Notes: generated by a model not told the origin, from the letters alone. Counted from the first letter of the stretch, positions 40,303 through 53,570 are shown. The stretch: DNA of 64,000 bases from Pegoplata infirma (GCA_963921195.1 OY992538.1:434001-498000); one strand, 5' to 3'. A program made the numbers and translations.

Positions 40303-41208
40303 TACATACAAACAAACACACACACACACATAATACATTAATTAAATAATTATGAAAAAACATAAATGCATGGGTTTCAGCTTTAAATAAATAAAAAAAA
40401 AACTTTAATTTTAAAGAAAATTCACACATCCATATAGGACTTAATTCATGAAATATACTACATACATATGTACAAATATTGCTCATTTACTGCAACGTCG
40501 TCATAACTCAAAAACGTGCTTTTTGGGTTAATGATGCAGATTTATACCGAAATCGCATTCGATTTTTTAAACATGTTTAACCACTTACACATGTATACAT
40601 TTAAACTTGTTAAGGTACATAAACATGTTTAAGTACTTAAACATGTTTAAAAAAATGAATGCGAATTTGGTATTATTCGCGATATCATTATTATTGTATG
40701 GTGTAAAAAATCGTATTAATATTTTCTAAACTCACCGCTTTAAAAGTAATATAACAGGTACCTACCGGCACTTTTAAATTAAAAAATTATTTCAAATGAA
40801 AACTTTGAACTCGTTTTCTACAATATCAAGTTATGAAGACGTTGCAGCAAATGGGCGATATGAGAGACACTATACCAAATGTCCAGCTTCAAAAAAAAAT
40901 ATTTTTTTAAAGGTTTTCATATACTTTTTTTTTTACTTAAAAATACTTTTTATATTTTTTTTTATTTCCTTGAATAACGTTAAAAAAAAAATAATTTCAA
41001 TAAAAAAGCTAATTTATCAGTTTGTGTTCAAAATTTTTACCCTACCAAAGTTGAGACACGCTCACTCAACATGTTTACCGAAATGTGAAAAATCAAACCG
41101 TTAGCAGAATGTTAAGGAGCATTCGTGTAGCAGCTTTCTGTTTTAAACGTTACCAATGTCAAACTTTCTAATTTCAAACTATTTTTTTTTTTTGCAGAAA
41201 TTTAAAAA

Positions 41209-41330
41209 ACAACAAGTGATTGTTAAATTCGGCTGAGACGAATCTTTTATACCCTCCAACATATAAAAAAATTAAAAAAAATGTTGGGGGGTTTTTTTTA
41301 GAGGTGTGGTGGGGGGGCTTTTTTGGACAC
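41209..41330 (+). mobile_element. ATACCCTCC/TTCGGC family fragment
   Basis: AACAAGTGATTGTTAAATTC then GGCTGAGACGAATCTTTTAT and ACCCTCCAAC match the family's left end. 40304-41208 and 41331-41857 show nothing else recognisable. Confidence 0.65.
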
Positions 41331-41857
41331 CCATTACCTCGCTATTAAATTTGCAAATTTATTTGTTATGCGTGTTATAATCCCCTGGGGTCCAAACTTC
41401 TTTCGACACAAAACTGTTTCATTTACTTACTTAACATAAATACAAACCAACTTTTAAAAAATGCCGTATTTTAGTGTTTAGTTTTTGAAGGGATTTTTTT
41501 AATTCAGTAGATTTGAGAAACCAAAAGTGCTTTCGGTTTATATATTTTGATTATTTTTAAAATAAAACATTTATTATGTAAAAAGTGTTCAGAGTTCTCT
41601 GATAATTTTGTTTTTTAAATAAAAAAAATATCATAAAAAACATTCGGTACATAACGAATCTCCCGAATGGCTCTAACATTATTTCACGCGTTATATCGAA
41701 CTTTCATTGTTTCAGTTATTTTAACCATCAGGGCGTTTGTGGTTCCCTTTTTTTTAATTGCTGGATCGCGCCTGGTCCGGAGAAATAGTTTGCTCTAAAT
41801 GTAAAATCGATTTTTGATAAAAACAAATTGCACTCTGCAACAGAATTTACCATAAGA

Positions 41858-44723
41858 TAGGGCTGCCAATACCGGACCGGTATTAGAAAATCGGTATTTC
41901 GATATTGGAAAATTTTCAATACCGAATTTTCGGTATTTTCGGTATTCATAAAAAAGTGTTTTCTAATTCATTTTTAAAAATTTTTTTAAATTTTCTAAGT
42001 TCCAGACACAAAAAGTTTTTGCGTTTTGAAGTTAAGAATTTCATTAAAAATTATTTAAACAAAAAAAAAAATTCCAAATTTTGAAAAATTTTACAAGTCC
42101 CGAAAAAGTTTTGGAAAATTTTGTAAGTCCCGGACACGATTTTTTTTTTGTCAATTTTTTTGCGTTTCCCGAAAAAACTGGGTACATAGTATAAATTTGA
42201 AAATTATGAGATAAAAAAAATGTTATACAAAATTCTACATATTTTATCTTATGATATAAAATTATATAAAATTAGATAAACCCAATATTCGGATCACAAA
42301 TTATCATATTTAATCTAATATAACAAATTTTGAGCTATTTTGATCCACCAATTTCATCATATTATTTTATCCAAATACGTGTTGGGCCGTATTAAATTAT
42401 ATATGGCTCAATTTCAAATTATATATGTACTTTAGAGTGTCCCTTATTTTGGAAATGTTGGAAATCTTGAGACGGTACCCGCTAATTTTTTTCCTTTTGA
42501 CTTAAAAATAACTCAGGAAAAATTTTACGCCCCTAGGACCACGCCTTCCCTACGCGACGGGGCCTTAAAGAGCGGGGCCTTAAAAATCATTTTTCCATAC
42601 AAACCAAAAAAATTTTTTTTTGATTTTTAATTTTTTTGTTATTATTTATTATATTACTTGGTTTGCTTATTCACGACAAAAAATTTGATTTTGGTGGGAT
42701 AAGTCTTTCAGCGCTAAAAAATTTTTCGCAAAAAAAAATTTGAGCCGCCCGGGTCCTACAGTAAAAAATTTTTAAAAAATATTTTTTTTTTAGTTTTGAC
42801 CAGCAACGATTTTAGCTGCTATGTTGCTTTAAATGATATATATTCATAAAAAAATATTTTTTGTATCTGTGACATCTGTATCGTGTTCTAAAAAAGGGTA
42901 AAAAATGCATTGTTGATTTTTTTCGATACACGATCAAGATGTCACAAATATGAATAATATTTTTTTTGGAATATATATCATTAAAAACAACATAACAACT
43001 AAAACCGTTGCTTTTCAAAACTAAAAAAAAAATATTTTTTAAAAAATTTTTACCGTAGGATCCCTACGGCTCAAAATTTTTTTTTCGAAAAAGATAAAGA
43101 TGTCACAGATATGAATAATTTTTTTTTTTGGAATATATATCATTAAAAGAAACATAGCAGCTAAAACCGTTGCTGGTCAAAACTAAAAAAAAATATTTTT
43201 TAAAAATTTTTTACTGTAGGACCCCGGCGGCTCAAATTTTTTTTTTGCGAAAAATTTTTTAGCGCTGAAAGACTTATCCTACCAAAATCAAATTTTTTGT
43301 CGTGAATAAGCAAACCAAGTAATATTATAATTAATAACAAAAAAATTAAAAATCAAAAAAAAAATTTTTTGGTTTGTATGGAAAAATGATTTTTAATGCC
43401 CCGCTCTTTAAGGCCCCGTCGCGTAGGGAAGGCGTGGTCCTAGGGGCGTAAAATTTTTCCTGAGTTATTTTTAAGTCAAAAGGAAAAAAATGAGGGGGTA
43501 CCGTCTCAAGATTTCCAACATTTCCAAAATAAGGGACACTCTAATGTACTTGTATATTTTTTTTTTAGTCGGGTTTATAAGGAATCACATATTTTTATTT
43601 AAATAACATTTTAAACAATGTGTTATCTTCCAGACTAAAAATTAACAAAAAAAAAACTTTTTTATGTCCTTGCAATGTTGCTGCGTAATATGCAGTTACG
43701 GGTTAATATTATAATTCTTAAAAACGTTTTTTGTGTTATATAGTATTACTACTGTATCAATTGGCAGAAATAAAAAGCAAAAATTGAAAAAAAAAAACAT
43801 TTTTTTGTATGTCCTTTAAATCCTTAAAAAGTGTATCCTTGAAGCCCTCTAAGTGTTACAAACAAATGCCAACAATAGTTCCTCAAGTTTTGCAAGTCTC
43901 AAAATAAGGTGGTCAAAATCTAATGCAAAATAACACATTTTTATTCAAAGTTTAATATTTTTTTTTTATATTTGTCCTATTTCCATTGAAGCAAAAATTG
44001 AAGTCCAATTGCGGTATGAAAATTTTGTATATGAGTAGAAGTGAATTAAATCTTCAAGATAATGCAAAAAAGCCGACAAAAATATTGGGTTTTAACCGTT
44101 TCCTGTGTTTTTATTGTCTCCTGCAAAGTTATAAAAATTCACCTTCTTTAATTAAAATATTTTGATTTTTATTGAGAAACAGAATTTTATAAAAACACCA
44201 AAACAATTGTTTGACGTAAAAATCACGTAACCACTTAGAATAACAATAACTTTTATATTTAAATATCAGAGTTGTATTATAAAAAGTATGTCCGAATCAT
44301 ACTTTAATTGAAAACTAAGGAAATTTCACAATAAACCAATAACATAAAAATTATTTTGTTATAATAGTTTTTTGGAAATCGTCATATAAATTTTAATTAA
44401 AATAAAAAGGTTGTATATTAATTTGGTGTTTTTATTTAGCTAATACGGCCTAAATTTCTTCATGTAATTAAAAATGCATTTAATTCATTTTTTCCCAACG
44501 TTTCGTGAATTTTATGTTCACTTTCTCAAGGGTTTCGTCTGTTTAAATTAAAGAAAAATTAATTTAACAATATTACAATTAACATATACAACAAAACAAT
44601 TATAACTTACAATGAAAAACTTTTTAAATTATGCTATACTAAAAATCGGTATTTCAAATTTGAAAAAAGGCCCCGAATTTCGACCGAAATTCGGTAATAC
44701 CGAATTCGGTATTGGCAGCCCTA
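41858..44723. mobile_element. hAT-type element, TSD CCATAAGA
   Basis: Perfect 8-bp duplication at 41850-41857 and 44724-44731. The terminal repeat is TAGGGCTGCCAATACCG, then AATCGGTATTTCG/CGAAATTCGGTAATACCG subterminal repeats. Interrupted by the palindrome 42433-43543. No transposase recognised in the remaining AT-rich interior. Confidence 0.88.
42433..43543. mobile_element. Palindromic hAT-type element TAGAGTGTCCC, TSD ATGTACTT
   Basis: Perfect 8-bp duplication at 42425-42432 and 43544-43551, inside 41858-44723. The two arms of over 500 bases are nearly perfect reverse complements (TAGAGTGTCCCTTATTTTGG, GGCGTGGTCCTAGGGGCGTA). A second copy is at 54892-55769. Confidence 0.9.
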
Positions 44724-45021
44724 CCATAAGAGCACAAATATACATTTTAAATGTATTTTCGGAACTGAATAGTGTCCGAAGATGCAGTTCGCGATAGGGT
44801 TCACAGTGATAGCTAATTTGTTTTTTTTGTAGCAGGACATTTGGTAAAGAATTTTTCATATGTATAAATAAATAATAAAAAAAAAATATGTTAATCCTAC
44901 GAAATAAATAATAAAAAATTAACAAAAAAAAAGATTAATAAACAAATGTGTTAAAAAATATGTAGTCAAACTATTATAAATACTAATGTGTGTTAAAAAG
45001 AAATGGTTATTTTTTATTATT

Positions 45022-45389
45022 AGCCCTGTTTTTTGCAGACCGGATTAAGATTAGGATTAACTCTATTTAGTTAAAAAATGGGTCAAATCAAGTCCAGAAT
45101 TTTTTTTTATATTTTTTTCTGAATTAACATCCAATTAGTTAATATAAAAAGGAAAAAAATTAAGCCTTGTCCAAAATGTAATAAATTTGAGTTAATCCAA
45201 GGATTTAACTAAATTTATTTTTCATTCTTTGCATTTTGGACAAAGTTTAATTTGTTTTTCTATTTATATTTACGAATTGTATGTAAATTCAAAAAAAAAT
45301 TATAAAAAAAATTCTGGACTTGATTTAACCCATTTTTGAACTAAATAAAGTTAATCCAAATCTTAATCCGGTCTGCAAAAAACAGGGCT
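45022..45389. mobile_element. MITE AGCCCTGTTTTTTGCAGACC (copy 2)
   Basis: Arms of about 170 bases pair almost completely (AGCCCTGTTTTTTGCAGACC, GGATTAAGATTAGGATTAAC against their mirrors). ATTATT flanks both sides, as in copy 1 at 24162-24506. Confidence 0.8.
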
Positions 45390-45732
45390 ATTATTTTTGT
45401 TGTTTTCGTATTATTGTTATTACTATTTTATTATTATTATTATTATTATTTTTATTATTTTGGTTTCAACATAGCAATGCGAATTATTTAGCTTTAATTT
45501 TTGTTTAAAAAAGTAAAAATTTTGATTTTCGAATGGCAGTAAATAATTTAGTTATCACAGGGTTTTTTAATTTTTAAATTAAAACAAATTTACAATTAGT
45601 AGAAGTCTTCCTTAAAATCTTAGTACAAGGACCTTGATTAAAAAGGTTCTCTTAATGTGTTTATTTCAATACCAAACAATTAAATGTTGATAAGCCTTTA
45701 TGATACGAGTTTTTTTAATTTTTCAAGCCACT

Positions 45733-46723
45733 TTATAGGTGCGTGTACACCGGAGAGAAAACTGCTAGACATAGACCAAAAAACGACTCTGTGAACCTGT
45801 GACTATGACTTTTTCAATAGTTGTGTCAAATCAAATTCCTCTAATGGTACATTCTGACTGACCTTAAAACCTCGTTGAAAATACGTATTTTCATTTTCAA
45901 AACTCAATCGTTCACACCCGAAAAATTTGATACTTATCACTAGGGATGAGATTTCCATGCAAATTCATGTTTTTTGTCGATAGTCTAAAAACGATATTGT
46001 GTTAAAATGGCATCGATATGTTTTTGCATATTTTGGTGAAAATGCATATTTTTGCATATTTTGGTTTTAAATGCATATTTTGTGTATATTTCCAACTTTT
46101 AAGTGCATATTTTTGCATATTTTGGCTTAAATTAGCAAAAACACATGTTGAAATTTATTTGTTTCAAAAACTACCTTAAATTTTAAAAAAAAATTTTAAA
46201 AATAAAAAAAAAATATTTTTTTCTTTTTAATTTTTTTTATAGATATTCTTAATTTTTTAAAAAAAAAATCTTATATAAAGTTTTAAATGATATTTTGAAT
46301 TTTTTAGCGCATATTTTCAATTTTTTAGTGCATGAAAATCTCATCCCTACTTATCACGTTTTCAAAATTTACCGAACTAAATTCGCTATTATACTGGCTT
46401 AAAAAATACACAATAAATTAATTTACGCATTATTTTACGCATAATTAATTGAAATATTTTGTTTATTGTTGTTTTTTTACAAATACTATTTAAATTTTTT
46501 TATTTTTTTTTGTTTTTGACACTTTCTTTAATTTATTTTATTTTATTTTAACAGTTGTAAAAAAGAGTAGAACTATGAAATTCAAAAGGTTTCGATCGTA
46601 CTTTTGTTGAAACCTCAATACAAAAAGGTTTCAATTTGTTTGGAAAAAATACGTATTTTCAAATGAGGTTTGGCTCGAAACTTTGTTAAACGGGACTTCG
46701 ACGCCAATGTGAATGCACTATAA
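45733..46723. mobile_element. Element with TATAGGTGCGTGTACACCGG ends
   Basis: The right end, reversed, reads TATAGTGCATTCACATTGG, an imperfect match. GAAACCT/AGGTTTC and GAAAATACGTATTTTC motifs recur inside. It contains the hAT-type element 45951-46349. No clean target duplication. Confidence 0.45.
45951..46349. mobile_element. Short hAT-type element, TSD CTTATCAC
   Basis: Perfect 8-bp duplication at 45943-45950 and 46350-46357. The terminal repeat TAGGGATGAGATT(T/T)CATGCA is followed by tandem TGCATATTTTTGCATATTTT units. 399 bp, no coding capacity. Confidence 0.88.
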
Positions 46724-46736
46724 AACGTATTATTAC

Positions 46737-48063
46737 CAGAGACCATAACAGTTATGAGATTTATTGAAAAAAAAAACAAATTTAACTGTACAAAAATATT
46801 TTTTCAAATAAAAATTAAAAATAACAGTTTGAAATGATTTATATAAATGAGGAGCCGCAGAACAAAACGTACTTTTTCGCATTTTTAAATTTTTTGGGAA
46901 ATTGAGGTTTATTTATTTCGCCCCTTTGGAAAACTGCATGAACCTGAATATGGTAACAAGTTTTTTGCTTATCAAGAGATGTATCAAACTGCCATAAGTC
47001 ACCACATTATATATTAAGGATGTTTAATAAAAAACCACTTTTACTTTGAAAAAAGTACGTTTTGTTAAAAAATAATGAAAAAAGTACGTTTTGTTTAAAA
47101 AAAATTGAAAAACGACGTTTTGATGTGCGAATTTTTTTAGCCGATACTATTTTGATCGAGTGTTTTAAAAATGTTCTTATTTATTAAAAACTACAAAAGA
47201 GCCTCATTGGCCCATATTAAGATACGTTACACACGAATTGGCAAAGTTAATGTACCCCCATACTGTGGTTGTGAGGTGTAAAAAGACCAGTAACAAGAAT
47301 AAGGGGGAAATCCTTCACTGGCCTGTAAGAAATCTTGGTGGGCATTTATATGTATATATGGAATATGGAATATAAGAGTAAAATGGCATATTATAAAATT
47401 ATGAAAAGTCTTGCATATGCAATACAATGAAAAAAGTACGTTTTGATAAAAAAAATAAACAAAAAAGTACGTTTTGTTACACACCAATTTTTAAGGAATC
47501 CATTTTCTTGATCAAAAACAAAAATAATTCACGCTATGAACATTTTTTCTGATAGATTTCGAACCAAATAATATAAAAAGAACAAAAAATCAATTTGTTA
47601 AAAAAATGCGAAAAAGTACGTTTTGTTCTGCGACTCCTCAAATGTCTTTTCAAAATAACAGAAATAAAAAACTTTTATTTTTTATAACTGTTATTAAAAA
47701 CTCTTTGAGCCTTAAAAAACTCGAGTTATTAAAATAAAACAACAATAAACGCATGCAGAAGAATCCTATTGATATCTAATACTTCAATTATTTAAAGATA
47801 TAAACTTTGATTGTAACTGTTATAACAGTTATTTACTCAAATAAATATAAAAGTTATTTTAGATTGTTTGAACAAAAGGTTTTTAATAACTGTTATTTTT
47901 ACTGTTATTGAAAAAATCAAAAAATAAATGTTATTGCAAATTTTAACACGGGACATCTCTAAAGGTATTTTCATATATAAAATACTAAGTTTGGACAACA
48001 TTCGTTTCATGATTTTTTTAAAACAAAAAGACACATATAACTGTTATAAGTATTTGGTCTCTG
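46737..48063. mobile_element. hAT-type element, TSD ATTATTAC
   Basis: Perfect 8-bp duplication at 46729-46736 and 48064-48071. The terminal repeat CAGAGACCA is followed by ATAACAGTTAT/AACTGTTAT subrepeats in both arms. Interrupted by the element at 46859-47639. Confidence 0.86.
46859..47639. mobile_element. Foldback GAGGAGCCGCAGAACAAAAC
   Basis: GAGGAGCCGCAGAACAAAAC then GTACTTTTTCGCAT mirrors the right end with one change; AAAT flanks both sides. AAAGTACGTTTTGT is repeated several times inside. A piece of the ATACCCTCC family (TACCCCCATACTGTGGTTG) is embedded at 47253. Confidence 0.75.
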
Positions 48064-48614
48064 ATTATTACTTACTTCTTTAAAAAAATGTATGAGCAGA
48101 AAATTGAAAGTGGCTAAGACTTCTTTCATTGACAAATAGGTTTTTACAATTTACAATTTTTAAAAATTTAACAACAAACAAAAATTCAGCGGCACAAAAT
48201 CCAAATGGGACACAAGTTTCAGTGAATTTGGCTGAAAAGTTTTTCCCTTTGTCCGGAACACGGCTTAGATATAAAAGGTTAAGTAAGATGGAACAACTGT
48301 TCGGCCATGTCAATATTTTGACAAGTTTCAGTGTTTCCTTTAAATTTTTATTATTTGCAATTTACACATTTACACTTTTAGCAGAAACACTTTTTAAAGA
48401 TTCATTAACAAAAATTAATAAATTTTCAAAAAAAAATACAAAAAATCACACAAGTTTCTTGTAATTTATACAACCCGTGTAAAAAAATAATTATATCAAA
48501 ACATATCTCCTTTGATAAAAACATATATGGATCATATCTAAATGGATATAATCAGATCTACTCCATATATATTCATATCTGCTTCAGATATGTTTTGATC
48601 CGTAAATTGAGTCT

Positions 48615-49506
48615 ACCCGAGTAAAAAAAAGTTATATGACGCAATATTTAATTATATATGAACAGATATGCTTTTATGTAAATCCATATTAATTTTGATC
48701 CGAAAATTGGCGGATCGAATATTATACGATTATATCAAATTCTATTATTTTTGATAAAATAATATCAAATTCGATTAAGTTTGATCCCAAAAATGGGTCT
48801 ATCTAATTGTATTAAATCATATCTTATCTGTTAAAATTTGATAAATTTTTATATAATTGGATGAAATCTGATAAAATTTTTTGGAATTTTAAACGTGAAA
48901 TTAGAAATTATTTTATCAGATTGGATTATCAATTAGAAGAGTTTTTATTGCATTCTTCGGAATTTTTTCGGGACTTAGCAAATTATTAAAAATTTGTCAT
49001 TTTTTTTATCTAAAATCATTTATAAGGGATTTAATTTTTCCAAAAAATGTTTGTGTCTTAGAAAATTTAAAAACATTTTTTCGGAACTCAAAAACTTTTC
49101 AAAAAAATTAAATTTCTTATAAAAACATTTTCAATGATTGTTTTACTCCAAAAAAATTGTCAAAAAAATTTTGTGTTTGGGACTTTGGAAAATTTTCATA
49201 AAATTTTTTAGGAATTTTTTTTTAATTGTCCGGGAAAATTTTTTTCGGGATATAATTATAAATAAAATCATATATCTTTTTATCTGCCATATCTAAAAAT
49301 TCCCGACCTTATATGTCATATCAAATTTCATATAGATCAGTATATAAATAGATATGAATATGTATGCTATCATATTAAAAAAACAGGAAAAATGCAATGC
49401 TATATATAAACTTGTATGTCCATATCAAAGTTCATGCATAACCATATATAAATATAAATAACTATATAATAGCATATATGATTATATCAGATCTTTTTTA
49501 CTCGGG
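48615..49506. mobile_element. Element CCCGAGTAAAAAA, TA duplication
   Basis: CCCGAGTAAAAAA and TTTTTTACTCGGG form the ends, flanked by TA (48613-48614, 49507-49508). The opposite arm of the host reads GATAGACTCAATTT, the unoccupied target. Its ends are one base from those of its host element. Confidence 0.75.
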
Positions 49507-49661
49507 TATCTGACAATTTTACATATATGAACATATCTGAGAATGTCTGATCATATATGCCATATATGCCAGATAGACTCAATTTACGGATCAAAACATA
49601 TCTGAAGCAGATATGAATATATATGGAGTAGATCTGATTATATCCATTAAGATATGATCCA

Positions 49662-50212
49662 CACTCAAAAAATTATGTTAGTAAAATCAACTGAAAATGT
49701 CAGTTAAAATAACTACTTTGTAAGTTGTTTTGGGGTCAACTACTTTTTCAGTTAAATCAACTAACAATGTTAGTTATTTTAACTGACAAAAACAACTGAC
49801 TTATGTAGTAAAAACTACTTACATTTGTAGTCAAAACAACTAAAATGTGGTAAAAATAAAATAATCAATATATAATTTTTTTTTCAAAACATTTTTCAAA
49901 AAAAAATTGAAGATCAAATTTTTTCGAAGTTTTTTTTTTAAAGTTGTGAAAAATAAAAAAAAAACGAATTTTTTTTTGGAAAAAAACTTTGAAAACTTTT
50001 CAGAGATAAAAAAAATAAAATTAACTACTTTAAATAACTGTTACTACATCACAGTACTTTTTTGATAGTTGTTCAGAAAAACGACTTAAAATAAAATAAT
50101 AGTTGTTTGATATTTTTCATACAAAAACAACTGACTTTGTAGTTGAAAACAACTTACTATTGTAAAATATACAAATAACTAACATGTAGTAACTTACATA
50201 ATTTTCTGAGTG
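49662..50212. mobile_element. Element CACTCAAAAAATTATGT, CA duplication
   Basis: The ends CACTCAAAAAATTATGT and ACATAATTTTCTGAGTG are flanked by CA on both sides; the host's other arm (CATATATGGATCATATC) shows the empty site. The interior repeats AACTACTTT/TTAGTT(G) units. The ends resemble 15122-16430. Confidence 0.72.
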
Positions 50213-50737
50213 CATATATGTTTCTATCAAAGGAGATATGTTTTGATATAATTATTTTTTTTATACGGGAAATTAAAAAAAAATTAAATTGACAATTTTC
50301 ACAATTCTTTTTTGTTTTGACATTTTATTTTTTTAGTACACACCAATTTCTGTCGTTCTTCTTCATCCTTTATATATGTCATTCGTGGTCCGGAATTTTG
50401 GATTTTCGATCGAAATAAATATCGAATTGTTACTGTTCTGAGCACAAAAAAATAAAAACAGGCACAATAAGACATGAGAACATGGTTTAATAACAGACAA
50501 TGAGCGTGTTTAGCAGATAAACCTACCGACCAGTGGAAAAATTTGATTTATTTAAACACAGTTATTGATTTATTTAAACACAGTTAAAAGTCGAAACTCA
50601 ATGCGTATACATAATTTGCATTGCTCATACGCATTGTTGCATTTACACGAAATCAAACGCCAAATAGCAACTCTAGTACGTATACATGATTTTTATTGCT
50701 CATACGCTGTGATGATTTTTATTTTATTTTCTTAAAA

Positions 50738-50830
50738 TAATGTGCTCGATTCTGGAATACGATTTCACCATTCACCTAATTTTTAAAAAATTGATATTCT
50801 TTCAAATTTAATTTTTTTAATTATTAATTT
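50738..50830. repeat. Copy of the GTGCTCGATTCTGGAATACG repeat
   Basis: ATGTGCTCGATTCTGGAATA through TATTCTTTCAAAT matches 19369-19438 with few changes; only this arm is present. 50270-50737 otherwise shows nothing but two direct copies of CGTATACAT near 50606 and 50679. Confidence 0.6.
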
Positions 50831-51059
50831 TTATTAATTTTTTTAAACAAAAAATTTTATTTTATTTTTTTGAACAAATTAGAAAATATTTCTAAACTAC
50901 AAAAATAAGTATTTTGATGAAAACAAAAAATCTAAATTTGTATTATTTTGTGTTCTTTTCTTTTTTAACAATTTTATGAATTAAATTTGTCAAATTGATG
51001 TATGGCTTTTATATTTTCTCCTAGAATAAATCAATTTATTAATAACCATTTCTTTTTTT

Positions 51060-52090
51060 TTTTTTTTTTTTTTGTTTTAGGATTATATTAATTGTTTAGA
51101 ATGCTATTATATATATATATATTACTATGTGAGCTGAGCTTAAAAACAAAATAAAAAAACAAAAATATTACTAACTTTAATCTTAGATTATACTATCATT
51201 TATAGACAAACTTTGAAACCACCTTAGTTTCACTGAAACTCTATTTCATTTGAAATATGTATTCTGTTCCATATTACGTATTCGTAATGATTGTTTTGTT
51301 TTTTTAATATTATTATTTTAAATGACCTTTTCCAATGCACAACACGCATATGCAACTCAAAACTATTGTAGCTTTATAATTTCGAAAATGAAGTGTTGTA
51401 TACATGAATTTATATTTACATATTATATATATATATATATTAAACTATATACACATAAACTCATATATATATACAAAAATATATATATTTATAGGTATTA
51501 TATTATAGAAATCTAAAAACAAAAATAATTAAAATCTACAAAGATTTAAATGTAAAACATACTTACATAACCTACAAAAGTATATTAAAAAAAAAAAAAA
51601 AAAAAACTCGTAGGCGTTCGCTTTACACCACATCCATTATACAAAAGAAAACAAAAAAGAAAATATATCAAATTATAATATTAGTATAGAAAATTTATAA
51701 ACAAAAAATAAAAATAAAATTAAACAAGTATCAGATGAAAAAATATTCAAAAGGTGTTATGTACAATCATATGTTATTATGTTATGTGTGAAAATAAAAA
51801 ATAAACAAAAAAAAAAAAAGATTAGAAATCAATAAACAAAAAAAAGCGTTATAAGTTGATGTAGATTAAACAAAAAATATTTAAAAAAAAATCATAGATT
51901 TAGGTAAATTGCTTGATATACACATACATACATACATAAATATAATAAATTGTGATGAAGTGAGAGAAAAACAAAATTATTTAAATGAAATCAAACTGCT
52001 TTACTTTTTTTATACTTTGCTATTTGGTGAAATAAAAACAACAACAAACTAAAACAAAAAAAAAAAGAGAATATTATAATAAATTACACA
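51060..52090. other. A-rich stretch, no gene seen
   Basis: Mostly A runs, short (TA)n runs at 51106-51122 and 51426-51444, CATA repeats and several AATAAA motifs. The texture resembles a fly 3' UTR, but no exon leads into it. Confidence 0.35.
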
Positions 52091-52180
52091 GTGCAACAAC
52101 CAAAATCGGAACGGGATGAAAACAAAAGCAAATGAAAGTTGACATATTCCATAACAAAACCCTCAAGGCTTTTTTTTAGT
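52091..52180. repeat. Dispersed repeat CAGTGCAACAACCAAAATCG (copy 2)
   Basis: CAGTGCAACAACCAAAATCG and CCTCAAGGCTTTTTTTTAGT match 26513-26615. Confidence 0.65.
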
Positions 52181-53570
52181 TCAGCGCTAGGTTATTTTTA
52201 CACGCATTTAAAGTTGGTGAACTTTTACTTTAATTACATATAATAATAATTGCTTGAAAACTGTATAAGGCGTATGCTTAATTTTGTAATTGTCTTTAAA
52301 TAACAATCATACGCAACGGTGTATTATGGCGATTATGAACAGCGCTTAAAAACGACACCCAATCATCTTTTTGTGGATGAAAAGCAAAAATACATAACAT
52401 ATGGGATTCCGTCGCCACTTATCAGTGGTAAACTTAAATAAATTCAATAAATAATTTAATTTAGTAATCTTAAATATGAGGCATTCCACACCAAATGTCC
52501 CGCTACAGAAAAACATATGTCCCGTAAATTTCTGATTAAGTTGTTTGGATAGCCCTATATGGAACTAAGAAAATTTAGTTTTTGGTTTTTCTAATTTTCA
52601 AAAACTGGGCTTAGAAGGCATGGTCAAATATTGGAAAAATGGTAAAATTTGAGGCGAGTTGCCTTGATTAAATATTTATCACATTAAAACGGAATGCACC
52701 ACAATCTTAAAAATTTACATTCTTATATAGTTTTGTATGGGCTATCGATTAAAATTTTTTTCTTTAGAAAATTTTCAGAATCCGTTCTGAAATTTTCCAT
52801 TTGTTAAAAAAGTCAATTTATTAAAAATCCGGCCACTTTTTTTCTTTTTTTAAAATTTTTTTTTTTAAGTTTAGATGTTTGTCCATCCACACAAAAAAAA
52901 TCAGAAATGTATTTTTCGTTTTTTTCGAGAAAATCGCATTTGAATTTTAAATTTCATAACAATTTTGTAATTTGCTTGTATTTTCTTGTTTTAACGTGTC
53001 GAATGAGTAATATTAATTGCATGAATATTACTCATTCGACACGTTAAAACCAGTGATTGATATTAAGCAAAAAAAATATATCAATTGACTATAACTATAC
53101 TTAAAATATTAAAGGGGATCATATTTAATTAGTTTAAATACTTAAAATATGTTACTGAAAAAATATTTGAGCATCCTACTATAGTCAAAACTCATATGAA
53201 CCCATAGTACATTTACTTAAAATATACTGCTTAAATAATATAGTAAGTAAAAACATATTGCTGTTTGTTGCATATATTCAGTTTCAAAAACTTAGAATAG
53301 CAATATTGTTTGCAATTTTAAGTTTCGTTTACTTAGAATATTAAGTGTGTTTACTATAGTTCGTGTTCTTCATATATTTCCAGTTTACTATATTTTTAAG
53401 TAAGTTGTTGCATATTTTTTATTTTACTTTTACTTATTAGAAAAAATAAAAACACAAGTAGGAACATTTTTTTTTATGCGAATTAATATGGCATAATGAA
53501 ATCAGTTTGTATTTCATTGTATTTTGAATGTGTGTGTGTTAAAAATTGATATTGGATATAGGGTTTTTAC

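Larger units (their letters stand above)
48474..50269. mobile_element. Foldback CCCGTGTAAAAAA, host of two insertions
   Basis: The arms pair for over 150 bases (ATTATATCAAAACATATCTC, CAGATATGAATATATATGGA) once the two insertions at 48615-49506 and 49662-50212 are removed; both insertion sites have their empty version in the opposite arm. 48072-48473 shows no feature. Confidence 0.8.

Noticed and set aside
48129..48464. 111-codon open frame
   Set aside because: No recognisable domain, no splice or start context, AT-driven composition.
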